Shown here: piece after piece, positions 8,302 through 17,693 of the stretch | Layout: each line of letters starts with the position of its first letter | Numbering within the stretch: position 1 is the stretch's first letter | Origin: Candidatus Promineifilum breve | Lineage (GTDB): Bacteria; Chloroflexota; Anaerolineae; Promineifilales; Promineifilaceae | NCBI RefSeq assembly: GCF_900066015.1 | Contig: NZ_LN890655.1 | Coordinates: 806,001-870,000, forward strand | Direction of reading: 5' to 3' | DNA: 64,000 nucleotides | Program-made: the position numbers and the translations under genes | The notes under the pieces: model-generated | Database searches by the model: none | Told to the model about the DNA's origin: nothing | The model's input: the letters and a program-made list of their open reading frames with translations, nothing else

Positions 8302-9885
8302 CAGGATGGTCAGATTGGCTTCGGCCGCCGCGCCGGGCAGGCGGATGCGGCAATCGAGCCGGCCGGCGCTGCCGGCCTTCAGGCCCACAAAGCCGGCCTG
8401 ATGCGGCATGGCCTGCATGACGGCCTGGGCTACCAGCGCGATTTGAGCCGGGTCGGCAAAGTAGATCAGAACGGCGCCCATCCCCGGCGTGAGCTGCTCT
8501 ACCACCCGCTGCGCCTGCCGCAACAGTTCCTTTTGCCCACGCCAGACGTCACAACCGATCAGGATAGCGCTCCGGTCGTCGGCGTAGGCCAGCAGATCGC
8601 CGCCCGCCGCGGTCGGGGCGTCATCCTCGGCCAAATCGACCGATTCGGCGCGCAGAGCGGCGGCCAGACTATCACGTAACGCATGCTTGCTGCGGGGTGT
8701 TTCGACCGCCGGGACCACGCGACGACCGGCGGCGGCGATCCGCGCCAGCAATTGCGCCACATCCGGCCCGGCCGAAGCTTGGGCGTTTGGCGGTTCTTCC
8801 AGCCGCCCATTGGAACCCGCGCCGTTGGCGGCCCGCCTCGTCCGGCCGGTGAACTCCTGTAGCCAATGGGTCAACAAGGCGCTGTCGGCCCACAGGCGGC
8901 TGCCGGTCTGGCTGATGACGCCATAGTTGCGCAATCGCTCCACGGCCGCGGCGACTTCCGGCCCACTATAGGGCAGGCGCTCGACCGGCTTCTCCTGGGC
9001 CACGGCGACCAGCGTGTCGCGCTCCACGTCGCTGAAGGTGCGCCACCACTGCTCGTAGTAAGGCCCCATCTCCGAGACGAGACGCTGCGTCACCTCGCGC
9101 TCGTCCGGCCGTCGCCCCTGGAGCTTGTGTGTCAGCCAAATGGCGGCCACGGCCTGAACGAAAAAGGGCAGCGTCCCAGCATGATGGCGCACAAAGGCCA
9201 CATCCTCATCCGTGGCCGCCACCCCCACCCGCCGCGCCGGAACCCGCACCAGTTCTTCCAGTTCGGCCGGGCTGAGGCCGGACAAATAAATCGGCGTCGG
9301 AAAGAAAATATTGTAGAAGGGCGAGGTGGGCGGCAGGCCGACGAAATTGCCCAGCCGGTATAGATCCCAATACGAGGCGGTCACGTAGGCCAGTTCATAA
9401 TCCCACACACCGGCCAGCGCCCGCAACTCGGTCATAAACTCGTCGCCGAAATTGGCCGTGCGCAACTGGTCAAATTCATCCAAAAGCAGGACGACCCGCC
9501 GGCCGCGATACTCGTACAGCAGCGATTCGACGGCATAGGCGTCGGCCGTCTGGGGGGAGCGCGGCACACCGGCCGGGGCAGGCGACAACCCGGCGATCAG
9601 TTTGTGATAGAGGCGGCCATAGAAATCGGCCGCCGTGCGGCAGGCCGACACGTCCACGTAGATCATGGTGTAGCGCGCCGCGTCCGGCAGATAGGCGGCC
9701 ATGACCTCGGGGTGGGCGACGTATTGCAGAAACGAGGTCTTGCCGGCGCGCCGCAACCCCAGGACGCTGACACATTGCGTCTGCGCCCCGGCCAACGTCT
9801 CATAGAATTGGCGCGTCTGGCGGGCGCGGCCGAAGAAATCGGTTGGCAGGCGCACCGGCGGGCCGACGACGTAGGGCATGGTCAT
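8287..9885 (-). CDS. STAND/AAA-like ATPase with C-terminal nuclease-like region
   Basis: A 532-residue P-loop NTPase. Walker A is GLRRAGKT at 43-50, and Walker B is VVLLLDEFDQL at 131-141. A winged-helix-like stretch follows around 290-345. The C-terminal 120 residues contain AILIGCDVWRGQKELLRQAQ and then a QLTPGMGAVLIYFAD element. This recalls the core of PD-(D/E)XK domains attached to such ATPases, but the acidic pair is degenerate. The start overlaps the stop of the upstream ATPase by 4 bp (ATGA), so the two are translationally coupled. MTMPYVVGPP could also start at the second Met. Function unknown; the family includes signalling and conflict-related ATPases. Confidence 0.7.
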   Translation of the reverse strand: MTMPYVVGPPVRLPTDFFGRARQTRQFYETLAGAQTQCVSVLGLRRAGKTSFLQYVAHPEVMAAYLPDAARYTMIYVDVSACRTAADFYGRLYHKLIAGLSPAPAGVPRSPQTADAYAVESLLYEYRGRRVVLLLDEFDQLRTANFGDEFMTELRALAGVWDYELAYVTASYWDLYRLGNFVGLPPTSPFYNIFFPTPIYLSGLSPAELEELVRVPARRVGVAATDEDVAFVRHHAGTLPFFVQAVAAIWLTHKLQGRRPDEREVTQRLVSEMGPYYEQWWRTFSDVERDTLVAVAQEKPVERLPYSGPEVAAAVERLRNYGVISQTGSRLWADSALLTHWLQEFTGRTRRAANGAGSNGRLEEPPNAQASAGPDVAQLLARIAAAGRRVVPAVETPRSKHALRDSLAAALRAESVDLAEDDAPTAAGGDLLAYADDRSAILIGCDVWRGQKELLRQAQRVVEQLTPGMGAVLIYFADPAQIALVAQAVMQAMPHQAGFVGLKAGSAGRLDCRIRLPGAAAEANLTILLPAG

Positions 9886-10832
9886 GGCTGCGCCGCCTCC
9901 ACCTGTGGCGCGGTCGTGAGGAAGGCCGGTTCGCCGCCGTACCCCTCGCGCTCAATCTGGCGCAGCACGTTGGCCACGTCCTGAACCCGAATGGCAACAT
10001 GGGAACGCCGCCGGTTCGCCAGCGACACCAGCCGGTGACACAGGGTCTGGACGAGGAACGGCTGGCCGGCCGTATGTTGCCAGATGGCCTCTTCGGCCGC
10101 CGCCTCGTAAGGCAAATGCCCCTCGACCGGCTGTCGAATCAGCGACAGGGTCTCCTCAAAACTGAGAGCCGCCACTTCCTGCCGCGCCGTCAGATCGATC
10201 ATCGGTCGCCAGAACTCATCGAGCAGGGCCGGCGAGCCACACAGCAGGAAAACGATGCGCGCGCGGTGCTGAATCTGCGAGCGCAAATAGGGCAACAGTT
10301 CGGGCGAAAGCGTCCCGGCGTCGATGCCCGCGCGTAGCTGCTCCAGTTCATCGATGGCCAGCAGAATTAGCTCATCGGCCGGCAACGTCTGTTCCAGCCG
10401 ATCCAGACAGCGGTCGAAGACGGCGTAGGCCGATTCGCCGGCCACGGGGCTGTCGGGCAGCGAGGGGGCCAGCATGGAGGTATTGACCCGGTGGCAGATG
10501 TCGCGCGCCAGGCAGCGCAGCCACTCATCGGTCGGTCGCCCCGCCAGCCGCTGCAAATCGACGTAGGCCGTTTTGAGCGGCCGTTGGCCGTGGCGCAGCG
10601 GCCGGCCACGGTCGCCCTCAGTGATCTGGTAGAGGGTCGATGTTTTGCCGATGCGCCGCCGGCCATAGAGCAGCAAGGCGTTGGGCCGGGCCGGGCCGAT
10701 CAGGTTTTCGGCCAGCCAGGCGAAGAGGTCCGCGCGGCCGACGTAGAGCGCCGCCGACGGCCCCGTTAAAGGCCGCCCAACCACGTAGGGATTGGCTATT
10801 ACTGTCGCCTCCGGCAACGCCATGACGCTCAT
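9882..10832 (-). CDS. STAND/AAA-like ATPase
   Basis: A 316-residue P-loop NTPase, a partner or paralogue of the next gene. Both begin with a PYVVG(R/P)P element and an (F/V)GR(A) box. Walker A is GRRRIGKT at 57-64, and Walker B is LILLAIDELEQL from about 155. I chose the ATG at 10830-10832 because GGAG lies 5 nt before it; the frame runs further upstream but loses coding character. It ends in an ATGA overlap with the downstream ATPase. C-terminal residues (RQIEREGYGGEPAFL) match a winged-helix linker. It may act with its neighbour as a hetero-oligomeric ATPase; this is inference. Confidence 0.7.
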   Translation of the reverse strand: MSVMALPEATVIANPYVVGRPLTGPSAALYVGRADLFAWLAENLIGPARPNALLLYGRRRIGKTSTLYQITEGDRGRPLRHGQRPLKTAYVDLQRLAGRPTDEWLRCLARDICHRVNTSMLAPSLPDSPVAGESAYAVFDRCLDRLEQTLPADELILLAIDELEQLRAGIDAGTLSPELLPYLRSQIQHRARIVFLLCGSPALLDEFWRPMIDLTARQEVAALSFEETLSLIRQPVEGHLPYEAAAEEAIWQHTAGQPFLVQTLCHRLVSLANRRRSHVAIRVQDVANVLRQIEREGYGGEPAFLTTAPQVEAAQP

Positions 10833-11083
10833 CCTGACTCCGGTAGCAGCGATAGGCCGCCACGTCGAACTCGTTATCGACGATGCAGCCCACGGCGACG
10901 ACGACGCGCCGCTGTTTTCCGCTGGTAGATTGTTGGTACTTCCGTTAAACCACAGGTGCGCCCGGCTTGACGGGTGGCCGGTCAACGCGCTGCCGGATGG
11001 CTCCAGACCGCGTCGGCTACCGAGTCAATTAGGGTTGGGTGCATTATAGGTAATTCGTACTGGCATGACAAGGAGAAATCATG
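10833..11083 (-). other. Leader of the ATPase pair with a coding-like remnant
   Basis: A TATAAT box sits at 11043-11048 on the minus strand, about 200 nt before the ATPase start. Between about 10835 and 10935 a minus-strand frame other than the ATPase frame shows high third-position GC and reads VVVAVGCIVDNEFDVAAYRC. It has no good start codon and runs into the ATPase gene in the wrong frame. It could be a gene remnant. Nothing else was recognised in this stretch. Confidence 0.35.
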
Positions 11084-12256
11084 TCAGGCCCTGGCGGCGG
11101 CCAACAAGCGGCGATAGAGAGCCGCCAGTTCATGGGCCGCCGCCGACCACTTGAAATGCGCGCTGCGGGCCAAACCGGCTTGCCGCAACCGCCGGCGGGC
11201 CGCGTCGTCGCCCAGCAGGTCGATCAGCGCCGCCGACCAGCCCGCCTCGTCGTGGGGCGATAGCAACAGCGCCGCCCCGTCTCCGGCCACTTCCGGCAGG
11301 CTCGACGCGTCGGACGAGAGCACCGGCGCGCCACAAGCCATCGCCTCCAGCAAGGGCAGGCCAAACCCTTCATACAGGCTGGGAAAGGCCAGCAGATCGG
11401 CCGCCGAGTAGAGCGCGGGCAAATCGTCGTCAGCGACAAAGCCGATCAGCTTAACCCGCTCGCTCAGCCCTTGCCGTTCGATCTCCGCCGCCAGCCCTTC
11501 GGTGAGCCAACCCTTCCCCCCGGCAATCACCAGCGCATGGGGCCAGCGCGCCGCCACCGGCCGGAAGGCGCGCACCAGCAGTTCGTAATTTTTGCGCGGC
11601 TGCACCGTGCCCACGGCCAGGACGAACGGCGTGTCGCCCAAGCCATAGCGGACGCGCAACGCAGCCAATGACGCGCCGTCGGTCACCGGCTGGAACCGCT
11701 CGTTGACGCCGCTATAGAGAACGGTGATCTTGTCCTCCGCCACGCCCCACGCCGCCTGTAGATCGCGCCGGGTGGCGGCCGAATCAGCCAGGATGTGGCT
11801 GGCGCGGGCCACCGACCAGGGCACGACCCGGTTGAGATAGGCCACCAGATTGGCCGGAAAGGTCGCCGGATAATGGATGAACGACAGGTCGTGGACGGTC
11901 AGGATAGTGGGGATGCCGCCACGCGCCGGCGGCAGCACGAAATCGGGCGAGTGGAACAGGTCGAGCGGCCCGGTGAACGCCTGCACCGGCAGCGGCACAC
12001 GGGCGCGATACCACAGCCGGTAGAGCCAGCGCTCGTCGATGGGCGCGGCGCGGTGGGTCACGTGGGCGGCGATGGGCAGCGAATCGGCCACGGGCGACAC
12101 CGCCGGCGGCCGGGCCGAGAACAGCCGGTAGTCAAAATCCGGCGCGTCGTTGACCAGGGCGTGGATCAATTCGCGCGTATAGCGCCCGATGCCCCCGCCC
12201 TGGGTCAAGGCCGCCGTCACGTCGAAGCCGATGACCGGCCGCGGGCGAGAGGCCAT
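11084..12256 (-). CDS. GT4-family glycosyltransferase
   Basis: A 390-residue protein with the GT-B layout. The N-terminal domain has FDVTAALTQGGGIGRYTREL, the linker has FVLAVGTVQPRKNYELLVRAF, and the C-terminal donor-binding domain carries FPSLYEGFGLPLLEAMACG with the E-x7-E signature. Members transfer a nucleotide-activated sugar, often mannose or galactose, onto lipid-linked glycans. The ATG at 12256 overlaps the stop of the GtrA gene by one base (TGATG); a GTG three bases earlier is the alternative. It is the last gene of the 11084-15326 operon. The sugar is not predictable. Confidence 0.85.
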   Translation of the reverse strand: MASRPRPVIGFDVTAALTQGGGIGRYTRELIHALVNDAPDFDYRLFSARPPAVSPVADSLPIAAHVTHRAAPIDERWLYRLWYRARVPLPVQAFTGPLDLFHSPDFVLPPARGGIPTILTVHDLSFIHYPATFPANLVAYLNRVVPWSVARASHILADSAATRRDLQAAWGVAEDKITVLYSGVNERFQPVTDGASLAALRVRYGLGDTPFVLAVGTVQPRKNYELLVRAFRPVAARWPHALVIAGGKGWLTEGLAAEIERQGLSERVKLIGFVADDDLPALYSAADLLAFPSLYEGFGLPLLEAMACGAPVLSSDASSLPEVAGDGAALLLSPHDEAGWSAALIDLLGDDAARRRLRQAGLARSAHFKWSAAAHELAALYRRLLAAARA

Positions 12257-12819
12257 CACTCCACGTCGTTATACGTCCAATGACGGTTGGCGAAGAAATT
12301 CCAGAACAGCACCACCAGCACGGCCACGGCCAGGGACAGATTGTCGGCCAGGCGGGTCGTGTAGGCCTGGAGCGCGCCGATGTTGCTGACCATTGACCGG
12401 AAGAGCGGCGTCATAAAGAAGACGATGGGGATGCGAATCAGGACGCCGACGATGCTGACGAGGAAGAACATCGTGAATTGCCGGCGGCGGGAACGGGAAC
12501 GGGAATCGGGATAGGTCCAGTAGCGATTCCAGAGAAAGTTGCTGAACACGGCGGCGACGAAGGAGACGGCCGAAGCGATGGTTGGGCCAAGATGGGTAAC
12601 GAAGTAGTCACTGAGTCCCAACCCGGTCAGCAGCGTGTACAGCGAGTTGCCGGGGGCCACCAGCGCATTGGCCGGATTGAGCAATAAGTTAAATATGCCG
12701 AAATCGACGACGAAACCGATCCCGCCGACGACGAGAAATTTGATGAAACGCTCGGCCTCTTTGGGCTTCACCCCAAAGCGGCTCGAAACGTCCGCGAAGT
12801 ATGTGATCATCTTGGGCAT
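12256..12819 (-). CDS. GtrA-family membrane protein
   Basis: A 187-residue protein with four hydrophobic segments and the GtrA signatures RFIKFLVVGGIGFVVDFGIF near the N-terminus and NFLWNRYWTY / NFFANRHWTY at the ends of helix pairs. GtrA proteins are thought to flip polyprenyl-phosphate sugars or help their transfer. It starts 3 nt after the stop of the O-antigen ligase-like gene and overlaps the GT4 gene. The charged insert SRSRSRRRQ near residue 105 faces the cytoplasm if the usual topology holds. It is a stand-alone counterpart to the membrane region fused to GT2 at 2084. Confidence 0.85.
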   Translation of the reverse strand: MPKMITYFADVSSRFGVKPKEAERFIKFLVVGGIGFVVDFGIFNLLLNPANALVAPGNSLYTLLTGLGLSDYFVTHLGPTIASAVSFVAAVFSNFLWNRYWTYPDSRSRSRRRQFTMFFLVSIVGVLIRIPIVFFMTPLFRSMVSNIGALQAYTTRLADNLSLAVAVLVVLFWNFFANRHWTYNDVE

Positions 12820-12822
12820 CCC

Positions 12823-14373
12823 TTACCAATCAGTTGTTGCCATATTCTCAATGGGACGGCCGTCACCGCTCCCCACCCTGAAACCGGGCCAGGCGAGCAA
12901 TTGTAGCAGACCGAACATCACGCCCAAATGGACGTAAATATTATTCACGTAGAGTTTATCAACCAGATGGTGGACTGCCAATGCCGCCCAGGCCGCCAAA
13001 AGCCCCACGACCACCCCACGCTCCGGCCACGCCGCCCGCCGCGCCACCCGGATGGTCTGGGCGACGATGAACAGCCAGAAGACGCCGTAGGCCAGCAAGC
13101 CCGGCGCGCCAACCTCGGCCAGCAGATTCAGGTAATAGTTGTGGGCGTGGCCTAGCGCGTCGGGGAAGTTGATCAGGGCGTAGTCGCCATAGGCCGCCGG
13201 GTAGTTGCCGAAGCCGACGCCGCTCCACAGGTCATCGCGGGCCATGCCGGTCGCCGCCTGCCAGTGGGCCAGCCGCTCGATGACCGCGTAGTTGGCATCG
13301 TTGATATCGACGCCGCGCGCATCGCCCAGGGTGAACTCCTCGCCAAAGCCGCTCAGCCGTTCGGTGAGGGCCAGGGCCGGGCCAAAGCCGGCCGCCGCGC
13401 CGAACGCGACGCCGCTGCCCAACACAACCACCGCGCCAACCATGACCGCCAGCCCCAGGAGCACCCGCCGCGTGCTGAACAGAGCCAATACCGCCGCCCC
13501 GGCCAGAAAGCCCAACCACGCCCCCCGGCTCCACGACAGCACCACGGCCAGGCTGGCCGCCCCCGCGCCCACGGCGGCGAACGGCAGCCACAGGCGCGAC
13601 CAGTCGCCCGGTTGAGCAGGGGATTTTGCCCGGCGGCGCTCGATCTGGGCCACGACCAGCCCCAGCAAAAGGCCCAGCGCGGGCAACGCCACCAGATTCA
13701 TGTAGCCGCCGAACGGGTTGGGCTGCTCAAAAGTGCCATAGGCGCGATAGAAGCGGCCGAGGATCATAAAGTGCTCCGGCCCCGTGTCGCGCAGGCCGAA
13801 TTGCCAGATGCCGATGAACGCCTGCACCAGCCCGGCGAGCAGCAGCATCGCCAACACGAGGCGCGCGGCAGAGGCCACGCCGGACGGGGGGCGGCTGGGG
13901 TTGGCCGTCAGGTCGAGGATGAGCCAGACGATCAGCCCCATCTCCAGCCATTTCAGCAGCTCCACCAGCCCCAACACAATCGAATAGGCATCCAGCAGGG
14001 AGAGAAGGGCCACAAAGACAAAGAGCAGCCAGGGCAGATTGAATGGCGAGGCCGGAACCCGCAAGCGCCGCCGGGCCAGCCCGCCGCCGATCCAGGCGGC
14101 CAACGTCAGCAGCAGGGCGATCTGGCCGCTGTCGAGCAGCGTGGGGCCGAAGACGATGCTCTCCAGCGCGCCGAACGGCCCCAGCAGCAGAGCCACGCCC
14201 AGGCCAAACAGGGGGTAGACCAGGGTGATGAGCACCCCGGCCGTGCCGAGGACCAGACCGGCAGCCAGCGGCAACGGCAGCCGGGCGATGAGCAGGGCCA
14301 GGACGACGCCCACCAGCGCCACAACGACGGCCGGTGACACTTCGCGGACGTCGAACCTATCCCGCGTTGTCAT
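12823..14373 (-). CDS. O-antigen ligase / Wzy-like polymerase
   Basis: A 516-residue protein with eleven or more hydrophobic segments. It carries the large extracytoplasmic loop typical of WaaL/Wzy proteins, with the family's WSRGAWLGFLAG element, WSGVGFGNYPAAYG, and HAHNYYLNLLAEVGAPGLLAY, which includes the conserved His. Such proteins polymerise or ligate lipid-linked glycan repeat units outside the cell. I chose the ATG at 14371-14373; a TTG at 14385 overlapping the previous stop is possible. It is the second gene of the exopolysaccharide operon. Confidence 0.85.
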   Translation of the reverse strand: MTTRDRFDVREVSPAVVVALVGVVLALLIARLPLPLAAGLVLGTAGVLITLVYPLFGLGVALLLGPFGALESIVFGPTLLDSGQIALLLTLAAWIGGGLARRRLRVPASPFNLPWLLFVFVALLSLLDAYSIVLGLVELLKWLEMGLIVWLILDLTANPSRPPSGVASAARLVLAMLLLAGLVQAFIGIWQFGLRDTGPEHFMILGRFYRAYGTFEQPNPFGGYMNLVALPALGLLLGLVVAQIERRRAKSPAQPGDWSRLWLPFAAVGAGAASLAVVLSWSRGAWLGFLAGAAVLALFSTRRVLLGLAVMVGAVVVLGSGVAFGAAAGFGPALALTERLSGFGEEFTLGDARGVDINDANYAVIERLAHWQAATGMARDDLWSGVGFGNYPAAYGDYALINFPDALGHAHNYYLNLLAEVGAPGLLAYGVFWLFIVAQTIRVARRAAWPERGVVVGLLAAWAALAVHHLVDKLYVNNIYVHLGVMFGLLQLLAWPGFRVGSGDGRPIENMATTDW

Positions 14374-14381
14374 GCGTTCGA

Positions 14382-15326
14382 TCAAAGCCTGTTCCGGAAA
14401 TATTCAATCGTCTCGCGCAGCCCGTCGGCGACCGGCACGCGCGGCTCCCAGCCCAGTATCTCGCGGGCGCGGGTGATGTCCGGCCGGCGCACTTGCGGGT
14501 CGTCCACGATGCGGTCGTCGGTTGGCTCGATGCAGATGACCGGCGATTGGCTGCCGGCCAGTTCCACGACCATCTCGGCCAGTTCCATGACCGTCATCTC
14601 CGTGTCGGGGTTGCCGATGTTGACCGGCAGGCTCTCGTCGGAGTGTAGCAGGCGGTAGAGGCCCTCGATCAGATCGCTGTAATACTGGAAGCTGCGCGTC
14701 TGCGCGCCACGGCCGTAGACGGTGATCGGCTGGCCGGTCAGAGCCTGATAGATGAAGTTGGGCACGGCGCGGCCGTCATTCAGGCGCATCCGCGGGCCAT
14801 AGGTGTTGAAGATGCGCACGATGCGCGTCTCCAGGCCGTGATAGCGGTGGTAGGCCATGGTCATCGCTTCCGAGAAGCGCTTGGCCTCGTCATAGACGCC
14901 GCGCGGGCCAATGGGGTTCACGTGGCCCCAATAGCTCTCCGGCTGCGGATTGACCTGCGGGTCGCCGTACACTTCCGAGGTCGAGGCCAGCAGGTAGCGC
15001 GCCCCTTTCTGCTTGGCCAGGCCCAGGGTGTTATGCGTGCCCAACGAGCCGACCTTGAGCGTGGGGATGGGATGCTCCAGGTAATCGATGGGGCTGGCCG
15101 GCGAGGCGAAATGCAGCACGGCGTCCAGCGGGCCGGGCACGTAGATATATTGGCTGACGTTGTGCTTGATGAAGCTGAACCGGTCGTGCCCAAAGAGATG
15201 GGCGATGTTGTCCATGCTGCCGGTGATGAGATTGTCCATGCCGACGACGGTATGGCCCTCGCCGATAAAACGGTCGCATAGATGCGACCCCAGGAAACCG
15301 GCCGCGCCGGTGATCAGTATGCGCAT
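14382..15326 (-). CDS. UDP-glucuronate decarboxylase-like NAD-dependent epimerase
   Basis: A 314-residue extended SDR. It has the N-terminal Rossmann motif [14 protein letters not shown] (GxxGxxG) and the catalytic Thr/Ser-Tyr-Lys set as TSEVYGDP and [13 protein letters not shown]-type features are [11 protein letters not shown], the [10 protein letters not shown] box and the [10 protein letters not shown] stretch. UXS enzymes convert UDP-glucuronate to UDP-xylose using bound NAD+. The start MRILITG is preceded by GGAG at 7 nt; an upstream in-frame ATG would add 15 unlikely residues. It is the first gene of the operon and probably supplies the pentose donor. A dTDP-glucose dehydratase is less likely. 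Confidence 0.85.
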   Translation of the reverse strand: MRILITGAAGFLGSHLCDRFIGEGHTVVGMDNLITGSMDNIAHLFGHDRFSFIKHNVSQYIYVPGPLDAVLHFASPASPIDYLEHPIPTLKVGSLGTHNTLGLAKQKGARYLLASTSEVYGDPQVNPQPESYWGHVNPIGPRGVYDEAKRFSEAMTMAYHRYHGLETRIVRIFNTYGPRMRLNDGRAVPNFIYQALTGQPITVYGRGAQTRSFQYYSDLIEGLYRLLHSDESLPVNIGNPDTEMTVMELAEMVVELAGSQSPVICIEPTDDRIVDDPQVRRPDITRAREILGWEPRVPVADGLRETIEYFRNRL

Positions 15327-15422
15327 TGTAGTTCTCCAGTTATCGTCGTTGGGGCGCGTGGCGCGCCGCAACGTTGGGCGTCATTTTACCCCCGCGCCGG
15401 AGTACGGGCGAATCGGCGAGCG

Positions 15423-15431
15423 TGGTATAAT
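15423..15431 (+). promoter_or_regulatory. Extended -10 promoter of fni, leaderless start
   Basis: TGG followed by TATAAT (15426-15431) ends 8 nt before the ATG at 15440, so transcription should begin at or next to the start codon. No Shine-Dalgarno sequence is present. No clear -35 box is seen. Confidence 0.6.
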
Positions 15432-15439
15432 TCACGCCC

Positions 15440-16558
15440 ATGAGTGACGCACCGACTTTATCATCCGCGCCCCCGGCGGGTGTTGACATCCACGAACAGC
15501 GCCAGGCCGACTCGGCCGGCCCTGAACCCAACGCCGACATCCACGAACGGCGCAAGGCCGACCATATCCGCATCAACCTGGAAGAAAACGTCACCTTCCG
15601 GCTGACCACTGGCCTGGAAGAGTATTTCTTCATGCATCAGGCACTGCCCGAGCTGGACCTGGCCGCCGTCGATACCGGTAGCGTAGTTCTGGGCAAACAA
15701 CTGAACACGCCCCTGCTCATCTCCTCGATGACCGGCGGCACGGCCAAGGCGCGGGAGATCAACCGCACGCTGGCCGCCGCCGCCCAGGAAGTCGGCATGG
15801 CGATGGGCCTCGGCTCCATGCGCGCCGGCATCGAAGACCCGGCGCTGGAATCAACCTACCAGGTACGCGACGTGGCCCCCGACATCCTGCTCTTCGCCAA
15901 TCTGGGCGCGGTGCAACTCAACTACGGCTACGACGAGAGCCATTGCCGCCGCGCCGTGGACATGATCGACGCCGACGCCCTTATTTTGCACTTCAACGCC
16001 CTACAGGAAGCGGTGCAGCCCGAAGGCGACGGCAACTTCGCCGGGCTGCTGGCGAAAATCGAGACCATCTGCCGCCGGCTGCCCGTGCCCGTCATCGCCA
16101 AGGAAGTCGGCTGGGGCTTCTCGCGCGAGGCGGCCCGGCAACTGGCCGACGCCGGCGTGGCGGCCATCGACGTGGCCGGCGCGGGCGGCACGTCGTGGAG
16201 CCAGGTGGAGATGCACCGCGCCCCCACTGCCCGCCATGCCCGCGTGGCCGGGGCCTTCATCGATTGGGGCATCCCCACCGCCGCCTCCATTCGCTATTGC
16301 CGCGAGGCCGCGCCCCATCTGCCCATCTTCGCCAGCGGCGGCATCCGTGACGGCATCGAGGCCGCTAAGTGCATCGCCCTGGGCGCGTCGCTGGTGGGGC
16401 TGGCCGGCGAATTCCTGCGCGCCGCCGACCGGGATGGCGTGGCCGGCGTCGTCGATCTGGCCGGAACGATCACCCAGGAATTGCGGGTCGCCATGTTCTG
16501 CGCCGCCGCCGGCGATCTGGCCACCCTGGCCCGCACGCCGTTGCACCGCGCTTATTAA
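15440..16558 (+). CDS. fni: Type 2 isopentenyl-diphosphate delta-isomerase
   Basis: A 372-residue FMN/NADPH-dependent enzyme that interconverts IPP and DMAPP. Family motifs are ERRKADHI near residue 36, [11 protein letters not shown] (flavin pocket), [52 protein letters not shown] and [15 protein letters not shown]. The N-terminus carries a short duplicated element (DIHEQRQAD and DIHERRKAD), making the protein slightly longer than usual. It is followed 30 nt later by a polyprenyl diphosphate synthase, so the two form an isoprenoid pair. The gene seems to be transcribed from a leaderless promoter. It is divergent from the glycan operon. Confidence 0.93.
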   Translation: MSDAPTLSSAPPAGVDIHEQRQADSAGPEPNADIHERRKADHIRINLEENVTFRLTTGLEEYFFMHQALPELDLAAVDTGSVVLGKQLNTPLLISSMTGGTAKAREINRTLAAAAQEVGMAMGLGSMRAGIEDPALESTYQVRDVAPDILLFANLGAVQLNYGYDESHCRRAVDMIDADALILHFNALQEAVQPEGDGNFAGLLAKIETICRRLPVPVIAKEVGWGFSREAARQLADAGVAAIDVAGAGGTSWSQVEMHRAPTARHARVAGAFIDWGIPTAASIRYCREAAPHLPIFASGGIRDGIEAAKCIALGASLVGLAGEFLRAADRDGVAGVVDLAGTITQELRVAMFCAAAGDLATLARTPLHRAY

Positions 16559-16588
16559 TCCATCAATCCATTCAACACCTGAAACCCT

Positions 16589-17620
16589 ATGACCAGCGAA
16601 CTTGACACCTTAGCCGCGGCCTATCTGCCCGCCCTGGAAGCCGAAATGCGCGCCGTACTGGGCGCGAGCGACAACGACTCGGCCGCCGACCCCTTCCTGG
16701 GCATGATCCATTACCACATGGGCTGGACCGATGCCGAATTGCGCCCCGCCGGCGGCAATAGCGGCAAACGCATCCGGCCGCTGCTCTGCCTGCTGGCCTG
16801 CGCGGCGGCCGGCGGCGATTGGCGGCAAGCCCTGCCCGCCGCGGCAGCCATCGAAATACTCCATAACTTCTCGCTCGTCCACGACGACATCGAGGACAAC
16901 AGCCCCACGCGGCGCGGCCGGGCCACCCTCTGGACACTGTGGGGCCAGCCGCAGGCGATCAACACCGGCGACGCGATGTTCGCCCTGGCCCATCTGGCGC
17001 TGATTCGCCTGTCGGAGCGCGGCGTGCCCCCAGAAACGGTCGTGCGCGCCCTGCGTCGTTTTGACGAAACGTGCGTCGCCCTGACGCGCGGGCAGTACGT
17101 CGATATGAGCTTCGAGACGCGCGACGAGGTGGCTGTGGCCGACTACGTGGCGATGATCACCGGCAAGACGTCGGTGTTGGTCTGCCTGGCCGCCGAGCTG
17201 GGGGCGCTGATCGCCGGGGCGGACGAGACGCGCATCGGCCACTTCGCCGATTTCGGGCTGAACCTGGGTCTGGCCTTCCAGGTGCAGGATGACATCCTGG
17301 GCATCTGGGGCGACGAAAGCGTAACCGGCAAATCCGCGGCCACCGACATCACCACGCGCAAGAAGACGCTGCCCGTGCTCTATGGCCTGAGCCGCAACAG
17401 CGCCTTGCGCGCGTTGTATGCCGGGGATGCGGACGATGGCGATTTCGTGCGGCGGGCGGTGGCCTTGCTGGATGAATCGGGGGCGCAGACGTATGCGGCG
17501 GGCGAGGCCGAAGGCTATACCGCGGCAGCCAGTGCCAATCTGGCCGCTGCCCAGCCGGTCGAGCCGGCGGCCACGGCGCTACGGCAATTGACCGCCATGC
17601 TGCTGCAACGCAACTTCTAA
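16589..17620 (+). CDS. Polyprenyl (geranylgeranyl-type) diphosphate synthase
   Basis: A 343-residue trans-prenyltransferase. The first aspartate-rich motif is HDDIEDNSPTRRGR (residues about 97-110), and the second is FQVQDDILGIWGD (about 230-242). GKRIRPLLCLLAC is the N-terminal substrate-binding box. It condenses IPP with allylic diphosphates; chain length (C15-C20 or longer) cannot be fixed from these motifs. The second motif reads DDILG rather than the usual DDxxD, with the last Asp two residues later. It sits directly behind fni and ahead of a strong bidirectional terminator. Confidence 0.9.
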   Translation: MTSELDTLAAAYLPALEAEMRAVLGASDNDSAADPFLGMIHYHMGWTDAELRPAGGNSGKRIRPLLCLLACAAAGGDWRQALPAAAAIEILHNFSLVHDDIEDNSPTRRGRATLWTLWGQPQAINTGDAMFALAHLALIRLSERGVPPETVVRALRRFDETCVALTRGQYVDMSFETRDEVAVADYVAMITGKTSVLVCLAAELGALIAGADETRIGHFADFGLNLGLAFQVQDDILGIWGDESVTGKSAATDITTRKKTLPVLYGLSRNSALRALYAGDADDGDFVRRAVALLDESGAQTYAAGEAEGYTAAASANLAAAQPVEPAATALRQLTAMLLQRNF

Positions 17621-17641
17621 CGAATTTTCGGCAGAGAAACG

Positions 17642-17671
17642 AAAAGAGACCGGCTTTCGCCGGTCTCTTTT
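17642..17671. terminator. Bidirectional intrinsic terminator
   Basis: A perfect 13-bp stem (17642-17654 with 17659-17671) closed by a TTTC loop, with A and T runs at the stem ends. It lies between the convergent prenyl synthase and rpoC genes and can serve both. Confidence 0.9.
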
Positions 17672-17693
17672 CGTTTGTTTACATGAAGCCGGA

